A DNA stretch of 64,000 nucleotides from the NCBI GenBank assembly GCA_021770245.1, contig JAETRI010000007.1:62001-126000 (forward strand), written 5' to 3'. Positions 30,139 to 40,406 of this stretch are shown piece by piece; position 1 is the first letter of the stretch, and every line of letters begins with the position of its first letter. The position numbers were made by a program, and so were the translations under genes. The notes under the pieces were generated by a model, which worked only from the letters and a program-made list of their open reading frames with translations, was not told the DNA's origin and did no database searches. Source of the stretch: Lachnospiraceae bacterium (GTDB lineage: Bacteria; Bacillota; Clostridia; Lachnospirales; Lachnospiraceae).

Positions 30139-32664
30139 ATGAAGAGGACATTGATCAGAAGCTGTGTGTTTGTGGCCACGTTCCTGTTGGCGCTGATACT
30201 CGACAGCATGCTGCTGAATAAGGGAAATACGGATATGACGGCAGAATTGAAGGATTCGGAGCTGCCGTTGGTTTTCATCGATGTAAGGGGACGGCAGGTG
30301 AACATGATGCAGGGGTTTCTCACCCGGATGGATGAGAAATACATGCATAAAGGCATCATATCCGTGGGTGAAAACCGCAGGCTTTCGATCAGTGTCAAAA
30401 CCTATGGGCGGTCGGTGAAAGGCCTGGATTTTGAGGTGCGCAGTATTGACGGGGAAAGACTGGTGGAGGATACGCCCATTGCGGCCTTTTCGGAGGGGGA
30501 TGTACTCCATGCGGATATCACGCTCAAGGATCTGATTGATCGGAATACGGAATATACTCTGACGTTCCGCCTGACTTTGGATGACGGAAGGGTGGCGTAT
30601 TATTATACCAGGATCATCCAGGCAGCCAACTACGGAATGGAAGAAAAACTGGACTTCGTGGCGGATTTCAGCGCGGCCACCTTCCGTGCGGACGGGCTGT
30701 CGGATCTGGGGCAGTACATGGAAACGAGCCGGGAAGGGGATAATACCACACTGAGCCATGTGACCATCAACAGCAGTTTAAAGCAGATCGGCTGGGGCGG
30801 ACTGGAGGTGGAGCGGGTGACGGAGCCTGTGTATACCATCCAGGACATCACGGAACAGACCGCGGCCATTACGGTGGAATATCTGGTCCGATATATGCGT
30901 TATGAGCGGGAAAACGAAGCGCGGGTGAAGGAAGTCTACCGGGTTCGTACCGGGGAAGAAAGGATGTTTCTGCTGGAGTACGACAGGACCATGAGCGAGA
31001 TCTTTACGGAGGAAGCCACATCCTTTGTGGACGATCGGATCATGCTGGGGATTCTGGATCCGGAGATTGGCCTGACGGAAAGCGATGGGGGAAAGGTTCT
31101 GGCCTTTTCCCAGGCGGGCGTGCTCTACAGCCTGAATATGATGGATTACAGGCTGGCGAGGCTCTTTTCCTTATATGGAGAGGAAACGACTGACGAACGC
31201 TCTCTGTACGGCGATCACGATTTTAAGATCCTGCAGGTGGATGAAACCGGAAATGTGGTTTTTATGGTATATGGGTATATCAGCCGGGGGCGCTGGGAGG
31301 GGTACTGCGGGGCCGTAGTATATTACTACAACGGCGCCACCAATACCATAGAAGAAATGGCGTTCCTTCCCAGCGCCAAGTCTCCGGAGCTGCTGGAGGC
31401 GGAAATGAACCAGCTGTGCTATATGAACGGGAAAAACGAGCTCTACGTTTTCTTAAACGACAGGATCAGCCGGATCCGCCTGGACGGACGCAGCGTGGAG
31501 GTGATCGCGGAGAACCTAAGCGGCGGAAACTGCCAGATTTCCGAAAGCAATCAGAATATCGTCTGGCAGAATGAGGACGGGGAAAGGGGAGGCGTCTCTC
31601 TGACGCTGATGAACCTAAACAGCGGAGAACAGACTACGATCGAGGCGGGAAGCGGTAATTACATTCTTCCGCTGGGCTTTATGGGAGAGGATCTGATCTA
31701 TGGCGTGGCCCGCAGAGAGGATGTGGTATCGGGGTATACGGGCCAAACGGTATTTCCCATGTACAGGATTCGGATTCAGGACGAGGGCGGAGAGATCCTG
31801 ATGACCTATGAAAAACCGGGTATCTATGTCACGGGATGCAGGATGAACGAAAACCAGATCATCCTCGACCGCGTGGAGAAGGACGAGACGGGCGGATATA
31901 CCGCCTGCGCGGCGGATCAGATCGTCAGCGGTGTGGAGGCCCAGCCCAAGAGCAACGTCGTGATAACAATGCCCACGGAAGATTATGAAAAGCTGACGGC
32001 AATACAGATGGGAAAAGGCCTTGACGGCAAGCGGATGAAATTCCTCACGCCCAGGGAGGTGCTGTACGAGGGAGACAGGGAAGTGCTCCTTCCGCCTTCC
32101 GGTGAGGAAGTGGAAAGCTACTATGTCTATGGGCTGGACGGAAAGGCCGCTATCGTTTTTTCACCCAGGGAGGCGATCGGGCTCGCCGATGATACGGCGG
32201 GAGTGGTGACCGGACGGGACGGCTCCTATGTCTGGAGAAGGGAACGGATCAACACGAAAAACCAGATCATGGCTATCGAAGCGGCTGCCGTGACGGAGGA
32301 AAGGGGCAGCCTGGCCGTCTGCCTGGATGAAATCCTGCGTTTCGAGGGAACCACCCAAAATACGCAGCAGCTGTTAAACCAGGGGAAGGCGGTAACAAGG
32401 ATTTTGGAAGAAAACCTGCACGAGGCCCGGATCCTCGACTTATCCGGCTGCAGCCTGGAGAGCGTGTTGTATTATCCCGACAGGGAGGCGCCGGTGCTGG
32501 CTCTTCTGGCAGACGGAAACGCGGTTCTTTTGACCGGCTTTAATGAAATGCAGGTGGTGGTGATGGATCCGCAGGCGGGCACTTTGGAGAAAATGGGAAT
32601 AAACGATGCCGCCGCCTGGTTCGAGGAAAACGGGAATCTGTTCATATCCTATGTCAGGAAATAG
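30139..32664 (+). CDS. large membrane-anchored extracellular protein, C39-like C-terminal domain
   Basis: An 841-residue protein; an N-terminal membrane anchor (about residues 5-25) is followed by an exported beta-rich region with repeated strand-turn patterns suggesting a propeller (about 290-650). The last ~90 residues (SGCSLESVLYYPDREAPVLALL, AVLLTGFNEMQVVVMDP) resemble a C39-like cysteine peptidase fold, but the expected histidine before AVLLTG is an asparagine, so activity is doubtful. This resemblance is pattern recognition, not a search result. ATG 30139 follows GGGAG. It may bind or sense peptides at the surface. Confidence 0.65.
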   Translation: MKRTLIRSCVFVATFLLALILDSMLLNKGNTDMTAELKDSELPLVFIDVRGRQVNMMQGFLTRMDEKYMHKGIISVGENRRLSISVKTYGRSVKGLDFEVRSIDGERLVEDTPIAAFSEGDVLHADITLKDLIDRNTEYTLTFRLTLDDGRVAYYYTRIIQAANYGMEEKLDFVADFSAATFRADGLSDLGQYMETSREGDNTTLSHVTINSSLKQIGWGGLEVERVTEPVYTIQDITEQTAAITVEYLVRYMRYERENEARVKEVYRVRTGEERMFLLEYDRTMSEIFTEEATSFVDDRIMLGILDPEIGLTESDGGKVLAFSQAGVLYSLNMMDYRLARLFSLYGEETTDERSLYGDHDFKILQVDETGNVVFMVYGYISRGRWEGYCGAVVYYYNGATNTIEEMAFLPSAKSPELLEAEMNQLCYMNGKNELYVFLNDRISRIRLDGRSVEVIAENLSGGNCQISESNQNIVWQNEDGERGGVSLTLMNLNSGEQTTIEAGSGNYILPLGFMGEDLIYGVARREDVVSGYTGQTVFPMYRIRIQDEGGEILMTYEKPGIYVTGCRMNENQIILDRVEKDETGGYTACAADQIVSGVEAQPKSNVVITMPTEDYEKLTAIQMGKGLDGKRMKFLTPREVLYEGDREVLLPPSGEEVESYYVYGLDGKAAIVFSPREAIGLADDTAGVVTGRDGSYVWRRERINTKNQIMAIEAAAVTEERGSLAVCLDEILRFEGTTQNTQQLLNQGKAVTRILEENLHEARILDLSGCSLESVLYYPDREAPVLALLADGNAVLLTGFNEMQVVVMDPQAGTLEKMGINDAAAWFEENGNLFISYVRK

Positions 32665-32811
32665 ACGGAAAAGAAGTCTGATGGCTTACTTCTGTCACAC
32701 CATTTGCGCCGCAGGCAGCCCAAATGGGATCACAGACGTGAAATCGCATACGCGATTTCGCGTTGCGGTGCCCAAAGGGCGCGGCATGAAAAGGTTAGAA
32801 TGAAACGCCCG
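32665..32811 (+). repeat. decayed composite leader repeat
   Basis: Diverged version of the 664 module: GAAGTCTGATGGCTTACTTC, CATTTGCGCCGCAGGC, GTGAAATCGCATACGCGATTTCGC, then GGTGCCCAAAGGGCGCGGCA. The ribosome site has become GCATGAAAAGG and no gene follows on this strand, so it is probably a fossil. Confidence 0.65.
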
Positions 32812-32878
32812 CCGGTTCTGAGTGAAGGAGGGGCTGCAGGTATTGACCGGGAGAATCCATGCCGTTTCTGCCTGCAGC

Positions 32879-33448
32879 TCAGGAAGCCTGCGGGAACAGC
32901 CTGCCGCGGTATTTATCCAATGCGGACAGAAGGAGAAGACCCAGCACGCCGCAGGAAAGGATTTCCCCCAGGGTGACCGTGACAAAGGAAAACCAGAGCG
33001 GTTCGATGCCATAGACGTATTTAAGCACGAGAGGAACTACGACGGCGTTTGCGAGGATAGGGGGCAGGGGGGCCAGCCGTTTATGCGCGCGCAGCTTCCT
33101 CGTGCCGACGGCACCGATCAGGGTGGCAAGCGAGCCGAAGAGAATATCGGGCAGGGCGCAGCCGGTGAGCGTGTTGGCGATCAGGCATCCGACAAAGAGA
33201 CCGGGAACGCCTGCAACGGTAAAACAGGGAAGGACGGCCAGGGCTTCGGAGAAGCGGATCTGTACCGCATAGTTGGCCAGGCCGAAAGCATTGGCAAGGA
33301 AGGTGAGCACCACGTAAAGGGCGGCGATCATGGCAGCCTGGGTGATCAGATAGGTGTTCTTTTTCCGGCTTTTGCGGGAGAAAAAAGTGAGTACGGCAAG
33401 AAGGGCTGCCACCAGGGCCGCCAGGAACGTTAGATAGATGTTTTTCAT
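32879..33448 (-). CDS. QueT-type transporter (ECF substrate-binding component)
   Basis: A 189-residue integral membrane protein with about six helices. The core ALYVVLTFLANAFGLANYAVQIRFSEALAVLPCF matches the QueT family (only YAVQIRFSEAL need be read as the hallmark), the S component for queuosine precursors used with a shared ECF energy module. It is a single-gene transcript convergent with the 841-residue gene. GGAG lies eight bases upstream of the ATG, and the leader has a riboswitch-like structure consistent with the role. Confidence 0.85.
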   Translation of the reverse strand: MKNIYLTFLAALVAALLAVLTFFSRKSRKKNTYLITQAAMIAALYVVLTFLANAFGLANYAVQIRFSEALAVLPCFTVAGVPGLFVGCLIANTLTGCALPDILFGSLATLIGAVGTRKLRAHKRLAPLPPILANAVVVPLVLKYVYGIEPLWFSFVTVTLGEILSCGVLGLLLLSALDKYRGRLFPQAS

Positions 33449-33456
33449 GATATGTT

Positions 33457-33501
33457 CTCCTTTAGTTTTGTTTTACGTGAGGAAGGTTTCGAACTCACGT
33501 G
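33457..33501 (-). promoter_or_regulatory. candidate preQ1-I riboswitch in the queT leader
   Basis: On the minus strand CACGTGAG, a 12-base loop starting TTC, CTCACGT, then an A-rich tail AAAACAAAACTAA running into AGGAG. One short stem, a 12-base loop and an A-rich tail ending in CTAA over the ribosome site is the layout of class I preQ1 riboswitches. The loop can pair with the tail (CCTT with AAGG), hiding the ribosome site. The loop lacks the G seen at one conserved position in known examples, so this is a candidate. Confidence 0.5.
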
Positions 33502-33509
33502 GGTAGAGT

Positions 33510-33537
33510 GCCGGGAAGCCTGTGAAGACTTCCCGGC
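33510..33537 (-). promoter_or_regulatory. stem-loop in the queT leader
   Basis: Perfect 9-bp GCCGGGAAG/CTTCCCGGC stem between the promoter and the riboswitch candidate. Its role is unknown. Confidence 0.5.
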
Positions 33538-33542
33538 ATCTT

Positions 33543-33570
33543 AGTTTACCAAAAACGGAGAGAAAGTCAA
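33543..33570 (-). promoter_or_regulatory. promoter of the queT gene
   Basis: Minus-strand TTGACT, 16-base spacer, TAAACT, giving a leader of about 85 bases that contains both hairpins. Confidence 0.6.
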
Positions 33571-33590
33571 GCGGGCCGCAGTCCGTTTAC

Positions 33591-33827
33591 AGGATAAAGG
33601 CATGAAAGGCCCTGCGGCCCCTGTGCCACCCCTGCCCGGCCCCACGGCGTGTGATGATCCATCGGGGACCCGCTCTCGCTCAGCCAAAAACGCAGCGGTA
33701 CTAAGCTCGCAAGGGGCGCGCTCGCTAAGTGCCGGCGTTTTTGGATGGTCCCCTCTGTGATCATCACACGCCGTGGGGCCGGGCAGGGGTGGCACAGGGG
33801 CCGCAGGGCCTTTCATGCCTTTGTCCT
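33591..33827. repeat. 237-bp near-perfect palindromic element (copy 1)
   Basis: Two 69-bp arms (33591-33659, 33759-33827) are complementary with a single mismatch. The 99-bp centre contains a second nested stem, CCAAAAACGC/GCGTTTTTGG, and CGGTACTAAGC / GCTAAGTGCCG. The centre is nearly identical in the copies at 51837 and 54433. No protein is encoded; the ORFs listed in it are mirror images. It lies between the divergent queT and hrcA promoters in the 505-bp interval 33449-33953. Confidence 0.9.
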
Positions 33828-33860
33828 GAGTCCGTTTATAAGTTCTTAAGAAAAAAACCG

Positions 33861-33889
33861 TTGACAATACCGAAGAGAAGTGATAATGT
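33861..33889 (+). promoter_or_regulatory. promoter of the hrcA heat-shock operon
   Basis: TTGACA followed at 15 bases by GATAAT or at 17 bases by TAATGT, immediately before the CIRCE operator. Confidence 0.75.
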
Positions 33890-33903
33890 ATGTTCAGAAG
33901 GTG

Positions 33904-33930
33904 TTAGCACTCCGATGAGTTGAGTGCTAA
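33904..33930 (+). promoter_or_regulatory. CIRCE operator
   Basis: Perfect TTAGCACTC-N9-GAGTGCTAA inverted repeat, the HrcA repressor site, 23 bases before the hrcA start. It indicates autoregulation of hrcA-grpE-dnaK by heat shock. Confidence 0.97.
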
Positions 33931-33953
33931 CAGCCCGAAATGAGGTGAGGTGA

Positions 33954-34994
33954 ATGCAGAACAAACTGGATGAACGCAAGAAAAAAATCCTGCATGCCGT
34001 AATCCGCAACTATCTGGAGACAGGAGAGCCGGTGGGGAGCAGGACGATTTCCAAGTATACGGATCTGAATTTGAGTTCTGCGACCATCCGAAACGAGATG
34101 GCGGATCTGGAAGAGCTCGGCTACATCATCCAGCCTCATACATCTGCCGGGCGCATTCCCTCCGATATGGGCTATCGTCTGTATGTGGACAGCATGCTGG
34201 AAGAGAAGGATCGGGAAGTGGAGGAGCTAAAGGGTCTTCTCGTGGAGAAAGAGGACCGGATGGAACGGCTCCTGCAGCAGGTGGCGAAAGCGCTGGCAGT
34301 CAATACCAATTATGCGGCAATGATTTCTTCGCCGCTTTATCATGGGAATAAACTGAAATTCATCCAGCTCTCTAAGGTGGATGAACATCAGGTCCTGGCG
34401 GTCATAGTGGCCGAGGGGAATATGATCCGCAATACCATGCTCCATGTGGAGGAGGCACCGGATCAGGAAACGATATTGAAGCTGAACATTCTGCTGAACA
34501 CGCATTTGAACGGGAAGTCCCTGGATGAGATCAATCTGGGTATGATTGCAAATCTGAAGCAGCAGGCAGGGATTCACAGCGGAATGGTGGGCGAGATCAT
34601 CGATGCGGTGGCGGAGGCCATACGGGCCGATGAAGACCTGGAAATCTACACCAGCGGCACGAACAACATTTTGAAATATCCGGAGCTGGCGGATAAAGAA
34701 CGGGCGAGCGAACTGATCACTGCTTTTGAAGAAAAACAGGCATTAAACCAGATCGTACAGGAAACACTGGCTGATGAGAGCGGAACCGGAATCCAGGTGT
34801 ATATCGGCGAAGAAACCCCCTCTCAGACCATGAAAGACTGCAGCGTGGTGACGGCCACCTACGAACTGGGCGAAGGCATGAGGGGAACGGTGGGAATCAT
34901 CGGACCCAAGCGGATGGACTATGAAAAGGTTGTGGGAATATTGAAAAACCTGATGGCCCAGCTCGATACGCTTTATAAGAAAAGGGATCCTTAA
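33954..34994 (+). CDS. hrcA: heat-inducible transcription repressor HrcA
   Basis: Represses class I heat-shock genes by binding CIRCE; folding depends on GroE. The 346-residue protein has an N-terminal winged helix (LDERKKKILHAVIRNYLETG, SSATIRNEMADLEELGYI) and the C-terminal GAF-like dimerisation region ending GTVGIIGPKRMDYEKVV. AGGTGAGGTG precedes the ATG. It is the first gene of the heat-shock cluster. Confidence 0.97.
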   Translation: MQNKLDERKKKILHAVIRNYLETGEPVGSRTISKYTDLNLSSATIRNEMADLEELGYIIQPHTSAGRIPSDMGYRLYVDSMLEEKDREVEELKGLLVEKEDRMERLLQQVAKALAVNTNYAAMISSPLYHGNKLKFIQLSKVDEHQVLAVIVAEGNMIRNTMLHVEEAPDQETILKLNILLNTHLNGKSLDEINLGMIANLKQQAGIHSGMVGEIIDAVAEAIRADEDLEIYTSGTNNILKYPELADKERASELITAFEEKQALNQIVQETLADESGTGIQVYIGEETPSQTMKDCSVVTATYELGEGMRGTVGIIGPKRMDYEKVVGILKNLMAQLDTLYKKRDP

Positions 34995-35032
34995 AACGGA
35001 TGGCCGGCCGGTCCGGCGGAATGAGAGGAAGA

Positions 35033-35100
35033 TTGAAAATTAAAATTTTCAATCTTACGGATTTGGGCCTATTCCCGTTTTGGGAAGACCCAAAACGGGA
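35033..35100 (+). repeat. hairpin leader repeat before grpE
   Basis: GATTGAAAATT/AATTTTCAATC hairpin, CGGATTTGGGC, then CCCGTTTTGGG-AAGA-CCCAAAACGGG. Same hairpin1 / ATTTG / hairpin2 order as the other repeats; the grpE ribosome site (AAAGG or GGG) is weak and sits just after it. Confidence 0.7.
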
Positions 35101-35118
35101 AAGGCATGGGTATAAATT

Positions 35119-35778
35119 ATGGAGAATAAAAATCTGGAAGAGGAACGGGAGAATCCATCCGTAGAAGAGATGGAGGATACGGAGCAAAACGAGCCTGAAA
35201 AGCCGGAAGAGGAATCCGTCGGAGAAGAGACGCAGGAGGGCCCGGAGGAATCGGAGAATACCGAAGAGGAGGGCGGAGAAAGCGAAGAGAATCCCTCCAA
35301 GGAGGGTTTCTTTAAAAAGAAGAAAAAAGATAAAAAGGAAGAAGCCTTTAAGGCCAGGATTGATGAACTGGAAGACAGGGTAAAGCGGCAGATGGCCGAG
35401 TTCGAGAATTTCAGGAAACGCACCGACAGGGAAAAGGCAGCAATGTTTGAAACCGGAGCCAAAAGCGTGGTGGAAAAGATCCTTCCTGTGGTTGACAACT
35501 TTGAAAGAGGTTTGGCAGCCGTACCGGAGGGGGAGAAGGAAAGCGCTTTTGTGGAAGGGATGAACAAAGTATATAAACAGCTGATGACCGAGCTGGACAA
35601 TATGGGGGTAAAACCCATAGAGGCTGCAGGTAAGGAGTTTGATCCGAATTACCATAATGCGGTGATGCATGTGGAAGACGAGGAATACGGCGAGAATATC
35701 GTGGTAGAGGAACTCCAGAAGGGATATCTGTATCACGATGCCGTGGTCAGGCACAGCATGGTAAAGGTTGCGAACTAA
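35119..35778 (+). CDS. grpE: nucleotide exchange factor GrpE
   Basis: Exchanges ADP on DnaK. Of 219 residues, the first ~75 form an unusually long, highly acidic tail (runs of E with NPSKEG) ending in a lysine-rich KKKKKDKKEE stretch. The coiled coil (ARIDELEDRVKRQMAEFENFRKR) and C-terminal beta domain (GYLYHDAVVRHSMVKVAN) are standard. It lies between hrcA and dnaK as in most Firmicutes. Confidence 0.96.
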   Translation: MENKNLEEERENPSVEEMEDTEQNEPEKPEEESVGEETQEGPEESENTEEEGGESEENPSKEGFFKKKKKDKKEEAFKARIDELEDRVKRQMAEFENFRKRTDREKAAMFETGAKSVVEKILPVVDNFERGLAAVPEGEKESAFVEGMNKVYKQLMTELDNMGVKPIEAAGKEFDPNYHNAVMHVEDEEYGENIVVEELQKGYLYHDAVVRHSMVKVAN

Positions 35779-35845
35779 AGCTTAGGCTTTCGGGCCCGAG
35801 CGTGTAAGAATGCGTATAAGACGCGGATAACGCGTCTGAAAGATA

Positions 35846-37748
<1,903 letters not shown>

Positions 37749-37793
37749 ACCGTTTTGAAACCATATACACCAGGGGGCACTGCAGTGTCCCCT

Positions 37794-37954
37794 AGTGTGC
37801 TGTCTGCATTATATTCCGTCAAATCTCCTTGTCTATTCGTCCATCTGCTGCGTTGGATTTTCTAGCCGCAGCCACCGCTGCGGCTAGAAAATCCGCCTTG
37901 CCGATGAACGAATATCCTGCGGAGTTTTGCCAGATATAATGCAGACAGCACACT
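37794..37954. repeat. 161-bp palindromic element between dnaK and dnaJ
   Basis: Ends are a perfect 21-bp inverted repeat (AGTGTGCTGTCTGCATTA...); the centre is a perfect 17-bp stem GGATTTTCTAGCCGCAG with its complement, and TTCGTC/GATGAACGAA also pair. It has the form of a small non-autonomous palindromic element and is unrelated in sequence to the 237-bp family. It occupies most of the 271-bp gap. Confidence 0.85.
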
Positions 37955-38019
37955 CGTGTTGCGTTCCCGGGGCCTGTTCCAGACGGAGAACGCATGGACG
38001 GCCGTTTTGGAGGATTGTT

Positions 38020-39198
38020 ATGGCAGAACAAAAAAGAGATTATTATGAGGTTCTCGGGGTTGACAAGAATGCGGATGATGCGGCCCTGAAGAAAGCATAT
38101 AGAGTCCTCGCAAAGAAATACCATCCTGATATGAATCCGGGTGATGCGGAGGCAGAAAAGAAATTTAAGGAAGCGTCGGAGGCCTATGCGGTTTTGAGCG
38201 ATCCGGAGAAGAGACGCCAGTATGACCAGTTCGGCCATGCCGCTTTTGACGGCGGCGCAGGCGGGAGCGGCTTCGGGGGCTTTGATTTCAGCAGCGCTGA
38301 TTTCGGCGATATTTTCGGCGATATTTTCGGTGACTTTTTCGGCGGCGGTTCCCGCCGGGGAGGGCGTTCCAGCAATGCGCCTATGAAAGGGGCGAATATC
38401 CGCACCAGTGTACGCGTGACTTTTGAGGAAGCTGTGTTCGGTACAACGAAGACGATTGAACTGAACACCAAAGAGGAGTGCAAAACCTGCCATGGAACCG
38501 GCGCGAAGCCGGGAACGGAGCCCACTACCTGCGGGAAGTGCGGCGGAAAGGGCCAGGTGGTTTTTACCCAGCAGTCCTTCTTCGGTACGGTGCGCAACGT
38601 ACAGACCTGTCCCGACTGCAACGGTACGGGAAAGGTGATCCGGGAAAAATGTTCGGACTGCCGGGGCAGCGGTTATGTGCCCATGAAGAAGCGGTTTGAA
38701 GTGGATATCCCGGCGGGAATCGACAACGGACAGTGCAAACGTCTTGCCGGCCAGGGAGAACCGGGCGTGAATGGGGGACCCAGAGGAGACGTGCTGGTGG
38801 AAGTCATTGTGGGGCGCCATCCCATTTTCCAGCGCCAGGATTACAACATATTCTCCACGGTGCCCATTTCCTTCCCGGTGGCGGCGCTGGGCGGAGAAGT
38901 GATGATCGACACGGTGGACGGTAAGGTGATCTACGATGTGAAGCCGGGAACCCAGACGGATACCAGGGTCCGGCTGAAGGGCAAGGGTGTGCCCAACCTG
39001 CGCAATAAAGAGGTGCGGGGCGATCATTATGTAACGCTGGTGGTACAAGTGCCCGACAGGCTTTCCGGAGAAGCGAAGGATCTGCTGCGCAGATTCGACG
39101 AGGTGTCGGGAGACAGCCTGAACGCGGCAAAGAAAGCCGGGCCGTCTCCGGAGGGGAAAGAGAAGGACGGGAAAAAGAAGAAGGGATTCTTTAAATAA
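38020..39198 (+). CDS. dnaJ: molecular chaperone DnaJ
   Basis: Hsp40 co-chaperone, 392 residues. J domain at residues 5-70 with the essential HPD (KKYHPDM), a Gly/Phe-rich linker, then a zinc-binding domain with four repeats ([32 protein letters not shown]) and the C-terminal substrate domains. ATG 38020 has GGAGG at good spacing; the track start lies in the palindromic element. Followed by an intrinsic terminator. Confidence 0.97.
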   Translation: MAEQKRDYYEVLGVDKNADDAALKKAYRVLAKKYHPDMNPGDAEAEKKFKEASEAYAVLSDPEKRRQYDQFGHAAFDGGAGGSGFGGFDFSSADFGDIFGDIFGDFFGGGSRRGGRSSNAPMKGANIRTSVRVTFEEAVFGTTKTIELNTKEECKTCHGTGAKPGTEPTTCGKCGGKGQVVFTQQSFFGTVRNVQTCPDCNGTGKVIREKCSDCRGSGYVPMKKRFEVDIPAGIDNGQCKRLAGQGEPGVNGGPRGDVLVEVIVGRHPIFQRQDYNIFSTVPISFPVAALGGEVMIDTVDGKVIYDVKPGTQTDTRVRLKGKGVPNLRNKEVRGDHYVTLVVQVPDRLSGEAKDLLRRFDEVSGDSLNAAKKAGPSPEGKEKDGKKKKGFFK

Positions 39199-39217
39199 CG
39201 ATTTTGGGCTGACGGAC

Positions 39218-39252
39218 GGGCATATCGGAAACGATATGCCCATATTTGTTTT
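39218..39252 (+). terminator. intrinsic terminator after dnaJ
   Basis: GGGCATATCG-GAAA-CGATATGCCC, perfect 10-bp stem, followed by ATATTTGTTTT. Confidence 0.85.
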
Positions 39253-39257
39253 CCGGC

Positions 39258-39286
39258 TTGAATCACAGGATTGACTATGTTAAACT
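39258..39286 (+). promoter_or_regulatory. promoter for prmA-rsmE
   Basis: TTGAAT, 17-base spacer, TAAACT, directly after the dnaJ terminator. A hairpin-AGATGAGGA cassette (GCCCGT-CGAA-ACGGGC, 39362-39386) then precedes prmA. Confidence 0.65.
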
Positions 39287-39392
39287 GTCTGTAGCATTCG
39301 CATGAGAGCGCACGGAATGCATTTGACGCGCATTCGTTCGGGAATCGGACAGGTTTTGGGCGCCCGTCGAAACGGGCAGATGAGGAAAGAAA

Positions 39393-40379
39393 ATGAAATG
39401 GAAAAAATTCAGAATAAAGACGGTGACGCAGGCTGAGGATATTATCATCAGCGCATTGTATGATATCGGGCTGGAAGGCGCACAGATTGAAGATAAGGTG
39501 CCGCTTACGGCGGCGGAAAAGGAGCAGATGTTTGTGGATATCCTTCCGCAGGGCCCGGAGGATGACGGCATAGCCTATCTCAGCTTTTTCGTGGAGGAAG
39601 ACGATAACGGGAAGCTTTTGGTGCAGGATGAAGAGCTGGAGGAAGCCGCGCTGCTGGAACGGATCCGCGGAGGGCTGGAGGAGATACGGGCTTTTTGCGA
39701 GATCGGGGAAGGCAGTATTGCGGTGGACGAGACGGAGGATATCGATTGGATCAATAACTGGAAACAGTATTTTCATCAATTCTATATCGACGATCTTCTG
39801 GTGATCCCTTCCTGGGAGGAGGTGGCTCCAAAGGACCGGGGGAAGATGATCCTGCATATCGATCCGGGGACGGCCTTCGGGACGGGGATGCATGAGACGA
39901 CCCAGTTGTGTATCCGTCAGCTGAAGAAGTATGTGATGCCCGGATCGACGATCCTGGACGTGGGAACGGGAAGCGGTATCCTGGGAATCCTGGCCCTGAT
40001 GTTCGGCGCGAAGCGGGTGGTGGGAACGGATCTGGATCCCTGTGCCCTGGACGCGGTGCGGGATAATCTGGAGGCAAACGGTATAGAACCCAAAAAGTTT
40101 GAGATGCTGACGGGGAACCTCATCACGGAGAAGGAGATACAGGATCGGGTGGGATATGGATGTTATGATATCGTGACGGCCAATATCCTGGCGGAGGTGC
40201 TTGTGGAGCTTATTCCCGTGGTGACCGGCCAGATGAAGCCGGGCGGGATCCTGATCCTGTCGGGGATTATCGACGATAAGGAGAAAACGGTGGCCGAGGC
40301 GGTTGAGGCGGCCGGCCTGAGGCTGCTGGAAACCTGCCATCAGGGAGAATGGGTGGGCATGACGGCCCGGAAGGAATAG
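39393..40379 (+). CDS. prmA: ribosomal protein L11 methyltransferase
   Basis: Trimethylates ribosomal protein L11. The 328-residue protein has the N-terminal substrate-binding domain (MKWKKFRIKTVTQAEDIIIS), then IDPGTAFGTGMHETTQLC, the SAM loop DVGTGSGILGI and VTANILAEVLVEL. It follows dnaJ as in many Firmicutes and is coupled with rsmE 27 bases on. Confidence 0.96.
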   Translation: MKWKKFRIKTVTQAEDIIISALYDIGLEGAQIEDKVPLTAAEKEQMFVDILPQGPEDDGIAYLSFFVEEDDNGKLLVQDEELEEAALLERIRGGLEEIRAFCEIGEGSIAVDETEDIDWINNWKQYFHQFYIDDLLVIPSWEEVAPKDRGKMILHIDPGTAFGTGMHETTQLCIRQLKKYVMPGSTILDVGTGSGILGILALMFGAKRVVGTDLDPCALDAVRDNLEANGIEPKKFEMLTGNLITEKEIQDRVGYGCYDIVTANILAEVLVELIPVVTGQMKPGGILILSGIIDDKEKTVAEAVEAAGLRLLETCHQGEWVGMTARKE

Positions 40380-40401
40380 GCGCCGGGGGCGCAGATGGGA
40401 G
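40380..40401 (+). promoter_or_regulatory. hairpin-Shine-Dalgarno cassette before rsmE
   Basis: GCGCC-GGG-GGCGC followed by AGATGGGAG, five bases before ATG 40407. The hairpin starts on the last base of the prmA stop codon region. Confidence 0.6.
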
Positions 40402-40406
40402 AGGGG

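Noticed and set aside
32704-32976. 90-residue plus-strand ORF overlapping the end of the queT gene
   Set aside because: Begins in a decayed repeat, runs antisense into queT, and shows no conserved features.
33480-33500. tRNA T-arm-like GTTCGAAACC in the queT leader
   Set aside because: No acceptor, D or anticodon stems around it; it is the loop of the riboswitch candidate.
33729-33923. ORFs inside the palindromic elements (also 33567, 51691, 51963, 54448, 54557)
   Set aside because: The same short peptides arise on both arms because the DNA is palindromic; there is no ribosome site, and arms change without regard to codons.
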